41,062 bases of DNA, from positions 1-41,062 of the forward strand of contig SLPB01000135.1 of assembly GCA_007132225.1 (NCBI GenBank), in the 5' to 3' direction. The DNA comes from Bacteroidales bacterium (GTDB lineage Bacteria; Bacteroidota; Bacteroidia; Bacteroidales; PUMT01). The translations under genes were made by a program, and so were the position numbers. How positions within the stretch are numbered: position 1 is the stretch's first letter; each line of letters opens with the position of its first letter. Below the pieces are notes generated by a model, which was not told where the DNA came from, did not search any database, and saw nothing but the letters and a program-made list of their open reading frames with translations. Shown one piece after another: positions 30,596 to 39,555 of the stretch.

Positions 30596-31939
30596 ATGGA
30601 TAATAAACCAAGATCAAAAAGCAGACGCGAATTTATCGCTGATGCTGCTGCCCTGAGCTTAATAGGGGCAATAGGAGCCGGTTATACACTGTCCTCCTGC
30701 TCTTCACATAGGTCCGAACATGCCGACCCTGTATTCCATGACGTCGCTCCTGACGGCCCATTATTAAAAGCAGGAGTGATAGGATGCGGAGGCAGAGGCA
30801 CAGGTGCTGCCATCAACTTTCTTAATTCAGGGCCAAACCTGCAGGTAACCGCACTGGGGGATGTTTTTCAACACCGGATAGACAACTGCCGTAAAAGGTT
30901 GAAGGAAAGGCATGACATTGATATTAAAGACCAGGACTGTCATGTTGGTTTTGATGCCTATAAACGTGTTATAGAATCTGATGTAGATGTGATTTTGCAT
31001 GTCACCCCTCAGCATTTTCGCCCACTGCATTTTGAGGCAGCCGTACGGGCAAGGAAACACGTCTTTATTGAGAAACCAGCCGGTGTGGACCCCGCAGGTG
31101 TGAGGTCAGTTATGGCTTCAGGCAAAATGGCCGAAGCAGCAGGTCTTACTGTAGTTGCTGGAACCAACTTCCGGCATCAACGTGATTACCTTACAACACA
31201 CAACATGGTGAAAAACGGAGCCATAGGTGATCTTGTATCAGCTAATGCCTACGATGTTAGGGGTAAAATATGGCACGTAAACAGGCAGGCAGGATGGAGC
31301 GATATGGAAGCTATGCTGAGGGACTGGATGAACTGGTACTGGCTTTCAGGTGGTGATAATGTTGATATAGCCGTGCATCAGATCGATATGGTAAGCATGT
31401 ATTTCGGGAAACACCCCGTCAGGGCACTCGGGTTCGGAGGCAGGCACAGGCGCCCAACAGGAGATGTGTATGACCATTACAGCGTCGAATATGTTTTTGA
31501 TGACGGAAAGACCTTCCAGTGCAAGACCCGTTGTATTGATGGCTGCGATAACAAACATGGTTTTCTGATCTTCGGCACGAAAGGTTATACAAACTGTCAG
31601 AACAAGATTTGGGACTATGACGATAAACTGGTATGGGAATATCAGTATCCACTGGATAAGGAAGGCCGGCCAACCAACAGGGTCGCAATATCCTCTTATG
31701 ACGAAGAACATATTAACTTTGTAACAGCCATCCGGAACAACACCCCGCTTAATCAGGCTGAAAATCTTGCCGCAGCAACTCTTTGCGGTGTAATGGGACG
31801 GGAGTCGGCAATCACAGGAAGAGAAACAACCTGGGAGGAAATGATGGATTCAGGTTTAAGGCTGGGACCGGAAGAATACAGGATGGGACCCATTGACATA
31901 AAACCTGTACCGCCGGTTCCCGGAACAGCGGTCTTGTAA
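30596..31939 (+). CDS. Gfo/Idh/MocA family oxidoreductase, Tat lipoprotein-like leader
   Basis: 447 residues from ATG at 30596. The leader KSRREFIADAAALSLIGAI carries twin arginines and leads to LSSCSS, so the protein may be exported folded and then lipidated or anchored. The Rossmann motif is LKAGVIGCGGRGTGAAINF. The family motif is VFIEKPAGVDPAGVRSVM. The C-domain has LRDWMNWYWLSGGDNVDIAVHQIDMVSMYFGKHPV. It is only distantly like the other Gfo/Idh/MocA protein here (20966-22249), so they are paralogues with different partners. Typical substrates are sugars or inositols. Nothing adjacent names one. Confidence 0.92.
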   Translation: MDNKPRSKSRREFIADAAALSLIGAIGAGYTLSSCSSHRSEHADPVFHDVAPDGPLLKAGVIGCGGRGTGAAINFLNSGPNLQVTALGDVFQHRIDNCRKRLKERHDIDIKDQDCHVGFDAYKRVIESDVDVILHVTPQHFRPLHFEAAVRARKHVFIEKPAGVDPAGVRSVMASGKMAEAAGLTVVAGTNFRHQRDYLTTHNMVKNGAIGDLVSANAYDVRGKIWHVNRQAGWSDMEAMLRDWMNWYWLSGGDNVDIAVHQIDMVSMYFGKHPVRALGFGGRHRRPTGDVYDHYSVEYVFDDGKTFQCKTRCIDGCDNKHGFLIFGTKGYTNCQNKIWDYDDKLVWEYQYPLDKEGRPTNRVAISSYDEEHINFVTAIRNNTPLNQAENLAAATLCGVMGRESAITGRETTWEEMMDSGLRLGPEEYRMGPIDIKPVPPVPGTAVL

Positions 31940-32026
31940 TAGACAGTGGACTCACAACAGACAAGCTTACTTCCATTAGTATTTTCTTATTGGTTTTACC
32001 GATTTTTCTGATTAACTTAGGAATGT

Positions 32027-32034
32027 TACCTTTG
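32027..32034 (+). promoter_or_regulatory. -7 promoter element for metH
   Basis: TACCTTTG, an exact TAnnTTTG match, about 49 bases before the TTG start. No clear -33 TTG at 20 bases; a T-rich stretch lies there. Confidence 0.45.
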
Positions 32035-32035
32035 T

Positions 32036-32061
32036 GCTCTTAAAATAAAAAGAGCTTTTTT
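32036..32061 (+). terminator. Terminator-like hairpin between the Gfo/Idh/MocA gene and metH
   Basis: GCTCTT at 32036-32041 pairs with AAGAGC at 32050-32055, followed by TTTTTT (32056-32061). It could end the upstream gene or act as an attenuator, since it lies between the metH -7 element and its start. No recognised SAM or cobalamin riboswitch was found there. Confidence 0.5.
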
Positions 32062-32082
32062 ATTGCTAAAAAAACAAAGGGT

Positions 32083-35000
32083 TTGCAGAAAGAAGTAAAA
32101 AATAAAATATTGGTCCTGGATGGTGCAATGGGCACCATGCTTCAACAAAAAGGTCTGGATGAGGATGATTTCAGGGGCAGCCGCTTTAAGAAAAACAGGG
32201 TTCCCCTGAAAGGACTAAACGATATTCTGGTTCTGACACAACCGGAGATTGTTGAGCAAATCCACGAAAAATACCTGGCTGCCGGAGCTGATATAATAAC
32301 TACTAATACTTTTAATGCCAATTACTTCGGATTAAAAGATTATGGACTGGAGCCATATGTATATGAGATAAATTACAGGGCAGCTAAACTGGCCCTGGAT
32401 AAGGCGTCCAAATACAATAAGAGGGATCCGGACAAACCCAGGTTTGTCGCAGGAACAATTGGCCCAACCGGTAAAACTGCATCCCTCTCCCCCGACATTA
32501 ACAGTCCCGCTCAACGTGATGTTACCTTTGATGAGCTTGCAGAAGCTTATGGCAATCAGGCGCAGGCTTTGATTAATGCCGGTGTGGACGTATTGCTGTT
32601 AGAAACTGTTTTTGACACTCTGAACGCCAGGGCTGCCCTGTATGCAATAAATGAAATACGCTTCCGGCTACCTGGTGATATCCCTGTAATGGTTTCAGTT
32701 ACAATCGATGAAAGCGGCCGTAATTTATCAGGCCAGACAGTGGAGGCATTTTACAATTCCCTGTCTCCATTCTTTTTGTTTTCAATTGGTTTGAATTGTT
32801 CGTTTGGAGCGGACAAGATGATCCCATATCTTGAAAGGCTTTCAGTTAAAGCGGGATTACCTGTCAGTGCTCACCCCAATGCAGGGTTACCCAATTCATC
32901 GGGCAATTATGATCAGTCCCCGGAGAAAATGGCCGGGCTGATCGAAACATTTTGTAAAAAGGGTTACGTAAACATAGTGGGAGGTTGCTGCGGAAGTACC
33001 CCGGAACACATCTCAAGCATTGCAGAAATGGCTGCTAAATATCCACCCCGCCCAATTGCAAAGCATTCCCCCGCTACAAGGTTCAGTGGTTTGCAGTCCT
33101 TTGGTGTCAAAAGCAGCACCAGGCTGATAAAAATAGGAGAAAAATCAAATGTAACCGGCTCAAGAAAATTTGCAAGGCTCATCAGAGATAAAAAATATGA
33201 AGAAGCCCTGGAAATTGCAAGAGATCAGATTCGGGCAGGCGGTGACATGCTGAATATAAGCCTTGATGAAAGCATGATAGATGCAAAAGGGGTCATCAGC
33301 GTTTTCCTTAACCACCTCCAGTCAGAACCCGACATTGCCAATGTGCCGGTAATGCTTGACTCTTCGGATATCGAAGTGATCACTAACGGACTGAAATGTT
33401 TGCAGGGACGCACCGGTGTGAACTCGATCAGCCTCAAGGACGGCACAGAGGCATTTAAACAAAAGGCAAAGATAATCAGGAAGCTTGGCGCCATTGCTGT
33501 TGTCATGGCCATAGACGAAAAAGGCCAGGCAGAAACTTTTTCCAGGAAAACTGAGATTTGCAGGTATGCTTATCATATTTCAACCAAAGAACTGGATTTC
33601 CCCCCCGAAGATATAATTCTTGATCCAAATGTATTACCCATTGGCACAGGTTTTAAAGAACATAATGATTATGCTGTCAACTTCATTAAAACAATCTCAT
33701 GGATTAAAAAGCATCTTCCATATGCAAAAGTAATTGCCGGTGTAAGCAATGTCTCTTTTGCATTCCGGGGCAATCATTACCTGAGAGATGTAATAAACTC
33801 AGTTTTTCTTCATCATTGTGAAAAAGCAGGGCTTGATTTTGCCATAATTAATACAGAGACAATTATTGATTATGATAATGTTCCCAAAGAATTACTCAGG
33901 CCTGTTGAGGATTTGATATTAAACAGGCGTAAGGATGCAACCGACCGGTTAATTAATATTGCAAGCCAGTTTGAAATTGAAAACATCCAAAAGGAACATA
34001 TAGAAAAATGGAGGCTCCAGTCCGCCGAAGGCAGAATTGCCTATGCAATATGCACGGGTATAAGTAAATTCATATACAAAGATATTCAGGAACTCAAAAG
34101 TACCGGCTATAAGGCTTTGGATATTATTCAGGGCCCTTTGATGATAGGAATGAACAGGGCCGGAGAACTGTTCAGTGCCGGCAAGATGTTTCTTCCCCAG
34201 GTAATCAAAAGTGCGCGGGTCATGAACATGTCTGTAAACCTTTTACAGGACGATATTGAAAAAGAAAATTTGACATCCCTGAAACCACCAGCCATAAGGA
34301 AGAAGATATTACTTGCTACCGTAGAGGGGGATGTTCATGATATTGGTAAAAACATCGTGGCAATGGCACTAAGATGCAACAATTATGAAGTTGTCGACCT
34401 GGGTGTAATGGTCCATGTTCATGAAATAATGGGTGCTGTCAACCGGGAAAAACCGGATATGATAGGTCTGAGCGGATTGATTTCTCCATCCCTGGAGAAA
34501 ATGACCGGAATATTAAAAAGGCTGGAATCGGAAAAATACAGCCTGCCTGTCTTAATGGGCGGGGCTGCCACCTCCGCCTTGCATACCGCAGTTAAAGCTG
34601 CACCGCTATATAACGGACTTGTGGTTCACGCACAGGATGCAATACAATGCGTGAATATTGCAAATAATATTTTGGGCTCCGGGGATGTGGCTGCAAAAGA
34701 AAAAATTCGAAAAACTCAAAAAGAACTTCAGCAAAAATTTAAGCAGAAAAAATCAGCCACGAGGTTCCTTTCCCTGGATGAAGCCAGGAAAAGAAGACTT
34801 TCATATAAAAAAGAAACTTATACAAAGCCCAGGCTGCTCGGAATAACTGAATTTAATGATTTTGACCTGGGTAAACTCAAATATTACATCAACTGGGATC
34901 CTTTCTTTCATGGATGGGGGCTAAAAGGGAAATATCCATCCATTTTTGAAAAAGAGCGTGTTGGAAGCGAAGCGGAAAGGTTATTCACCGAAGCGCATAC

Positions 35001-35742
35001 AATGCTCCATGATATTGAGCAACACAAAATGATACGTCCCAGGGGAATAATCGGGATTTTCCCGGCTAACTCCCAGGGAGATGATGTGTGGATATTTAAA
35101 AATGACAGCCGGAAGGAAGTGATAATGAAAATACCCATGCTAAGGCAGCAGTATATAAGGGATGATACCGGTTATACACTATCTTTGGCTGATTTTATAG
35201 CACCTGTTGAATCCGGCGAAAAGGATTACATAGGTGGTTTTGCAGCAACAACGGGCCTGGGCATAGGTAAGCATCTTAACCGGTTAAAAGAAAAGGGTGA
35301 CAGCTACAATAGTATTATGTTTCGCCTGATAGCTGACCGGCTCGTTGAGGCTTCCGCAGAAATAATGCATGAATGGGTCAGGACAAAATATTGGGGGTAT
35401 GACCCGGGTGAAGATATGAACATTGCAGAGAAGTTAAAAGGGAAGTATGCGGGGATCAGACCTGCTATTGGCTATCCGGCAATACCTGATCATCGCACCA
35501 AAAAATATTTGTTTGAGCTTTTAAACGTTGAAGAAAGAATAGGTGTCTCTCTCACAGATATTTACGCCATGAAGCCAGCTAGCTCAGTATCAGGGTTTTA
35601 CCTGGCAAGCAATGCATCAAGATATTTCGGTGTAGGAAAAATCGGCCAGGATCAGCTTATTGATTATGCAAGACGAACAGGACAGAATGTGGAAATAACA
35701 GAAAAATGGTTATGTTCTGCAGTTGCTGAAAAGCAACCCTGA
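32083..35742 (+). CDS. metH: Cobalamin-dependent methionine synthase, full length
   Basis: 1219 residues, full four-module length. The homocysteine domain (about 1-320) has the zinc cysteines C239 (LNCSFGAD) and C302-C303 (GGCCGSTPEH). The methyl-THF pterin domain (about 350-620) includes NVTGSRKF and NISLDESMID. The cobalamin domain (about 645-880) carries the Asp750-x-His752-xx-Gly755 motif, with His752 the lower ligand of cobalt. The SAM-binding reactivation domain (about 900-1219) has RPAIGYPAIPDH. It transfers methyl from CH3-THF to homocysteine. The start is TTG at 32083, since no in-frame ATG exists before the first conserved block. The metF gene follows 44 bases later. Corrinoid methyltransferase genes follow further on. 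Confidence 0.97.
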   Translation: MQKEVKNKILVLDGAMGTMLQQKGLDEDDFRGSRFKKNRVPLKGLNDILVLTQPEIVEQIHEKYLAAGADIITTNTFNANYFGLKDYGLEPYVYEINYRAAKLALDKASKYNKRDPDKPRFVAGTIGPTGKTASLSPDINSPAQRDVTFDELAEAYGNQAQALINAGVDVLLLETVFDTLNARAALYAINEIRFRLPGDIPVMVSVTIDESGRNLSGQTVEAFYNSLSPFFLFSIGLNCSFGADKMIPYLERLSVKAGLPVSAHPNAGLPNSSGNYDQSPEKMAGLIETFCKKGYVNIVGGCCGSTPEHISSIAEMAAKYPPRPIAKHSPATRFSGLQSFGVKSSTRLIKIGEKSNVTGSRKFARLIRDKKYEEALEIARDQIRAGGDMLNISLDESMIDAKGVISVFLNHLQSEPDIANVPVMLDSSDIEVITNGLKCLQGRTGVNSISLKDGTEAFKQKAKIIRKLGAIAVVMAIDEKGQAETFSRKTEICRYAYHISTKELDFPPEDIILDPNVLPIGTGFKEHNDYAVNFIKTISWIKKHLPYAKVIAGVSNVSFAFRGNHYLRDVINSVFLHHCEKAGLDFAIINTETIIDYDNVPKELLRPVEDLILNRRKDATDRLINIASQFEIENIQKEHIEKWRLQSAEGRIAYAICTGISKFIYKDIQELKSTGYKALDIIQGPLMIGMNRAGELFSAGKMFLPQVIKSARVMNMSVNLLQDDIEKENLTSLKPPAIRKKILLATVEGDVHDIGKNIVAMALRCNNYEVVDLGVMVHVHEIMGAVNREKPDMIGLSGLISPSLEKMTGILKRLESEKYSLPVLMGGAATSALHTAVKAAPLYNGLVVHAQDAIQCVNIANNILGSGDVAAKEKIRKTQKELQQKFKQKKSATRFLSLDEARKRRLSYKKETYTKPRLLGITEFNDFDLGKLKYYINWDPFFHGWGLKGKYPSIFEKERVGSEAERLFTEAHTMLHDIEQHKMIRPRGIIGIFPANSQGDDVWIFKNDSRKEVIMKIPMLRQQYIRDDTGYTLSLADFIAPVESGEKDYIGGFAATTGLGIGKHLNRLKEKGDSYNSIMFRLIADRLVEASAEIMHEWVRTKYWGYDPGEDMNIAEKLKGKYAGIRPAIGYPAIPDHRTKKYLFELLNVEERIGVSLTDIYAMKPASSVSGFYLASNASRYFGVGKIGQDQLIDYARRTGQNVEITEKWLCSAVAEKQP

Positions 35743-35786
35743 CAGCCCCCTAAAAAATATATAATTTATCAAATAACTTAGTATAT

Positions 35787-36710
35787 ATGAAAATTACAGA
35801 CATTTTTAAAAAACAAAAAAGAACATTCTCATTCGAGTTTTTTCCTCCCAAAGATTACCAGACGGCAATAAAATTTGGTATCAATGCCGGACAGTTGATG
35901 AAACTCACCCCTTCATTTGTATCAGTAACCTACGGTGCAAGCGGATCAACCCAAACCAACACTTTCGAGCTCGTGGATCTGTTTCACAACGAACTGGGAT
36001 TTACCTGTATGGCTCATTACACATGCGTTAATGCAACCAGGGAGAAAATAGCCTATGATATGAGGGTTCTTCAGGATATGGGAATTGAAAATGTGATGCT
36101 TATAAGAGGAGACAGCCCCAAGGGCGAACCTCTGTTAAAACCAAATCCATGCGGATTTAATTATGGCAGTGACCTTGTGAAATTTGTCAGGGAACGTTAT
36201 GATTTTTGTATAGGAGCGGGTGCGTACCCGGAAAAACACATTGAATCTTCTTCCCTTGATAAAGACATTACAAATCTCAAGATCAAAGTGGATGCCGGCG
36301 CTGATTTTTTAATTACTCAAATGTTTTTTGACAATAAATATTACTGGGACTTTTTGAACAAAGCTGAACAGCAAGGAATAAAATGCAGGATTATTCCGGG
36401 CATTATACCAATAACAAACTTTAAACAAATAAAAAAATTCAGTGAATTAACCGGCACCCGCATACCAAAAAAATTAATGACGAAATTAGAACCCTATCAG
36501 GATAACCCTAAAGAAGCTGCAAAAATTGGCATTGATCATGCGCTGATACAGGTTTCTGATTTGCTCAATAACGGTGCGCTTGGTATTCATTTTTACACCC
36601 TGAATAAATCCACGGCTGCAATAAAACTATATGAGTCGCTATCACAGGATTTTAAAGATGTGAAAATGCTGTTTGAAAAAAGCCTGACACCACACATTGC
36701 AAAACCATGA
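35787..36710 (+). CDS. metF: 5,10-methylenetetrahydrofolate reductase
   Basis: 307 residues, normal for bacterial MetF, an FAD-dependent TIM barrel that makes CH3-THF for MetH or runs in reverse. Signatures: FSFEFFPPKDYQTA at the start with the catalytic Glu; FVSVTYGASG; ENVMLIRGDSP; GADFLITQMFFDNKYYWDF; CRIIPGIIPITN; and LGIHFYTLNKS at the end. No long C-terminal extension, so it is the bacterial form. It starts 44 bases after metH, with no terminator seen between them, so they are probably co-expressed. In the context of the downstream corrinoid system it could also take methyl-THF in the oxidative direction. Confidence 0.97.
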   Translation: MKITDIFKKQKRTFSFEFFPPKDYQTAIKFGINAGQLMKLTPSFVSVTYGASGSTQTNTFELVDLFHNELGFTCMAHYTCVNATREKIAYDMRVLQDMGIENVMLIRGDSPKGEPLLKPNPCGFNYGSDLVKFVRERYDFCIGAGAYPEKHIESSSLDKDITNLKIKVDAGADFLITQMFFDNKYYWDFLNKAEQQGIKCRIIPGIIPITNFKQIKKFSELTGTRIPKKLMTKLEPYQDNPKEAAKIGIDHALIQVSDLLNNGALGIHFYTLNKSTAAIKLYESLSQDFKDVKMLFEKSLTPHIAKP

Positions 36711-37181
36711 TCATTTTCAGTTCTTTATTCAATACAGGACTTAAGCAAAGATGTATCTTCCAGCCTGAATATTCGGGGACGGGTATTTGCGGTTTTGGAT
36801 ATTAGTGCCAAAAAAGCTTTTATATATAAACATTAAAAGGTATATTTGCCTACCTGATAAACAATTGTGTGGCATAATTGCTCACATACAGTAGGATACT
36901 GGAATGCAGCAGGTTTTTAATTTCAGAGTCTGATCCTGTAATAATATTTCTCTTTCAAAGAGAGATCAATTGTTTTATAAATCGCACAATTATAGCTGCG
37001 AACAACCAGTACCTGTCTCCCGCACATCATTTCAGTGCAGATAGCAATTTTGTCAAATGCCAGAATATTTGGTAAATGTCAAGGTCACACAGACCGGATC
37101 AAAACTATATAGATGGAAATTAAATTATACTGAATTAATTAATTTATAATTATTATATTTATATAAAAAAACAATTATACT
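36711..37181 (+). other. 471-base leader region ahead of the corrinoid gene
   Basis: No convincing protein gene. TATATTTG at 36841-36848 is an exact -7 match, so a transcript could start near 36855 and give a leader of about 325 bases. Within it are a tight hairpin TCTCTTTCAAAGAGA (about 36951-36965) and a TGTG...CACA pairing near 36868-36885. The length invites a regulatory RNA, but I recognise no known class. The stretch just before the gene is very AT-rich. Confidence 0.35.
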
Positions 37182-37820
37182 ATGGATTTAAGTAATATCT
37201 CAGAAACCCTTATTGCGGGAAAAGCTGATGAATTGAGAAAAATGGTTGAAGAAGGTGTAAAAGAAAATATTAACCCTGCCGACATACTAAATCAGGGCCT
37301 GCTACCAGGAATGGATGCTGTAGGGAAAAAGTGGAAAGCCGGCGATATGTTTATGCCTGAAGTGCTGCGCAGTGCCAAAGCAATGAGCATTTCAATGGAT
37401 TTCTTAAGGCCGTTGCTTAAAGATGATGACGTGGGAAATGCCGGAACCATGATCATTGGAACAGTTGCAGGCGATTTGCATGATATTGGTAAAGACCTTG
37501 CCGCCATGATGTTTGAAGGTGCAGGTTATAATGTAATTAACATTGGTATTGATCAGTCAAATGAAAATTTTGTTGATGCGGTAAAAGAACATAAATGTAA
37601 TTTGCTGGGGATGTCAGCTTTGCTTACAACAACAATGCCCAGAATGGGCGAAGTGATAAATTCCCTGAAAGAAGCGGGTATACGTGACCAGGTAACAGTA
37701 ATAATTGGTGGCGCACCTGTAACAGAAGAATTTGCCAGGGAAATAGGTGCCGATCTTTATGCTCCCAACGCCGGAAGTGCTGTTGATATTACAAGGGAGT
37801 ACCTTCAGAATAAAAATTAA
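37182..37820 (+). CDS. MtbC/MttC-type corrinoid protein
   Basis: 212 residues: a helical cap (about 1-85) with NPADILNQGLLPGMDAVGKKW and GDMFMPEVLRSAKAMS, then a cobalamin-binding Rossmann domain with GTVAGDLHDIGKDLAAMM, whose Asp98-x-His100-xx-Gly103 supplies the lower cobalt ligand. These proteins carry methyl on Co(III) between a substrate-specific methyltransferase and an acceptor enzyme. It is the same module as that in MetH but free standing. Downstream are two MttB-family genes, its likely methyl donors. The specific partner type (dimethylamine, trimethylamine, betaine) cannot be set from the corrinoid protein alone. Confidence 0.95.
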   Translation: MDLSNISETLIAGKADELRKMVEEGVKENINPADILNQGLLPGMDAVGKKWKAGDMFMPEVLRSAKAMSISMDFLRPLLKDDDVGNAGTMIIGTVAGDLHDIGKDLAAMMFEGAGYNVINIGIDQSNENFVDAVKEHKCNLLGMSALLTTTMPRMGEVINSLKEAGIRDQVTVIIGGAPVTEEFAREIGADLYAPNAGSAVDITREYLQNKN

Positions 37821-37964
37821 TGGCACTGTAAGCCCCTATATGGTCTGTTTACCAGTGGCATTATCCACACATTTAAGTCCCCGGCTAACAGCCTGTGTAA
37901 CCCGGTATTAAAACAGGCCTATACATCAATGTTAATCAGGTAACTGATGTTGAACTGCCATTGT
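37817..37964 (+). other. Paired inverted repeats between the corrinoid and MttB genes
   Basis: TAATGGCACTG at the end of the corrinoid gene can pair with CAGTGGCATTA near 37854-37864 (10 of 11). A second pairing, TTAATCAGG (about 37932) with CCTGATTAA (about 37977), lies further along. Together they suggest an RNA processing or partial-termination structure within the 220-base gap before the first mttB gene. There is no good promoter in the gap, so read-through from the corrinoid gene is likely. Confidence 0.35.
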
Positions 37965-38040
37965 TGGCGGGGTCAGCCTGATTAATTGATAGTCCGCTAT
38001 CCATCGGGCCAGCTAATAAAATTAAATTAAATATTTACTG

Positions 38041-39489
38041 ATGAAAATGAATCAGACAATTAACAAATCCACAAAGTTCCGCGTCCTTTCAGATGACCAG
38101 ATTGAACAAATTTTCTATGCTGCCCTGGAGGTGCTGGAAAGAACAGGTGGAATGATTTACCATGAGGAGGCCCTCGAGCTTTTCCGCGACAGTCACGCTG
38201 TCGTAAAGGGTAATCACGTGCGCGTTCCCCCTTATATGATTGAGGAAGCTTTAAATTTTTATCCCAGGAAAATAACCCTCAGAGGCAGAAATAATGTACG
38301 TTCCCTGCATATACAAAAAGATACTGTAACTTTCGGCACGGGGTCAGATTTGCCTTTCACTCATGACAGGAAAACCGGGGAAAGACGAAGAACAACCTAC
38401 CAGGATGTAACTAATGCAGCAAAATTGGTGGATGCTTTATCACACTACGATTTTTTTATGTCCCACGGAATTGTAGGCGATGCACCGAACCCCCAGACAT
38501 ATGACAGGCATCAGTTCATGGCGATGCTGGAAGGCTGCACAAAGCCCATGGTCCTGACAAGTGTTGATGGCGAGGGACTGGAGGATCTGTGGAAAATGGG
38601 ATGCCTGGTGCAGGGAGGTGAAGAAGAATTCAGACTAAACCCTCTTTTCGTTGCATATATTGAACCTATTTCCCCCCTGAAAAACGATAAAACCGCAGTT
38701 GAAAAATTATTGTTCGCTGCCAAAAAAAAGCTGCCGGCCATGTATACCCCGTGTCCAAGTTCGGGAGCTACCGCACCGGCAACCATTGCAGGGATGCTGG
38801 TTCAGTCCCTGGCTGAAACACTGATGGCTGTTGTGTTGTGTCACCTTAAAAGTCCGGGAACACCACTTATAATGGGAGGAGTAACTACCTTGCTTGATAT
38901 GAAATACTCAACTTATTCATATGGCGCCCCTGAGTTGTCCCTGGCATCTGCTGCCAATACAGATATCTCAAAATGGCTGAACCTTCTGATGTTCTCCACA
39001 GGCGGGTGCACTGATTCCAAAATCCTGGATGAGCAGGCTGCCGCCGAACAGATGATGAACCTTTTTTATTCATACCTCTCTGGTGCAAACCTGATACACG
39101 ATGTTGGTTATATGGATCACGGGACAAATGCATCGCTGGAAAGCCTGGTGATGAATGAAGAAATGATGGGTATGGTCAAAGCTTTCGGAAAAGGCATTAA
39201 TACTGACGATGACCATCTTGCCCTGGAGCTGATTGAAAAAATCGGACCCGCCGGAGAGTATGTAACATCCGGGCACACCTTTGATCACTGGAAAGAATGG
39301 TTTATGCCCAAACTCCAGGACAGGAGTGATTATGAAACATGGAAACAGAACGGTTCCAAAACGATGCTTGACAGGGTAAAAGAAAGAACACAACATCTTC
39401 TTGATACTTACGAACCGGAACCCCTGGATGAAAAGCTTAAAAAGGAGCTTAAAGAAATTGCAAGTGCGGCTGATGCGCGACATTCGTAA
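38041..39489 (+). CDS. MttB-family corrinoid methyltransferase (no pyrrolysine), copy 1
   Basis: 482 residues of the trimethylamine methyltransferase superfamily: a TIM barrel with GTGSDLPFTHDRKTGERRRT near the start, PTPNPQT-like DAPNPQTYDRHQF, AYIEPISPLKND, SYGAPELSLASAA and FSTGGCTDSKILDEQAAAEQ, then GANLIHDVGYMDHG. The frame is open throughout with no in-frame TAG, so unlike the methanogen enzyme it has no pyrrolysine. Non-pyrrolysine members demethylate glycine betaine, proline betaine, carnitine or similar quaternary amines and pass methyl to a corrinoid protein. The cognate corrinoid protein is encoded 220 bases upstream. The substrate is unknown. Confidence 0.93.
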   Translation: MKMNQTINKSTKFRVLSDDQIEQIFYAALEVLERTGGMIYHEEALELFRDSHAVVKGNHVRVPPYMIEEALNFYPRKITLRGRNNVRSLHIQKDTVTFGTGSDLPFTHDRKTGERRRTTYQDVTNAAKLVDALSHYDFFMSHGIVGDAPNPQTYDRHQFMAMLEGCTKPMVLTSVDGEGLEDLWKMGCLVQGGEEEFRLNPLFVAYIEPISPLKNDKTAVEKLLFAAKKKLPAMYTPCPSSGATAPATIAGMLVQSLAETLMAVVLCHLKSPGTPLIMGGVTTLLDMKYSTYSYGAPELSLASAANTDISKWLNLLMFSTGGCTDSKILDEQAAAEQMMNLFYSYLSGANLIHDVGYMDHGTNASLESLVMNEEMMGMVKAFGKGINTDDDHLALELIEKIGPAGEYVTSGHTFDHWKEWFMPKLQDRSDYETWKQNGSKTMLDRVKERTQHLLDTYEPEPLDEKLKKELKEIASAADARHS

Positions 39490-39555
39490 CCATAAAATAT
39501 TTTTTTCAGGCAAAAAACTCAGAGATACTAAACAATAATGTTTTAAATTATCATA

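Noticed and set aside
31940-32082. SAM or cobalamin riboswitch ahead of metH
   Set aside because: The gap is only 143 bases and shows no conserved core of either class; only a promoter element and a simple terminator-like hairpin are visible.
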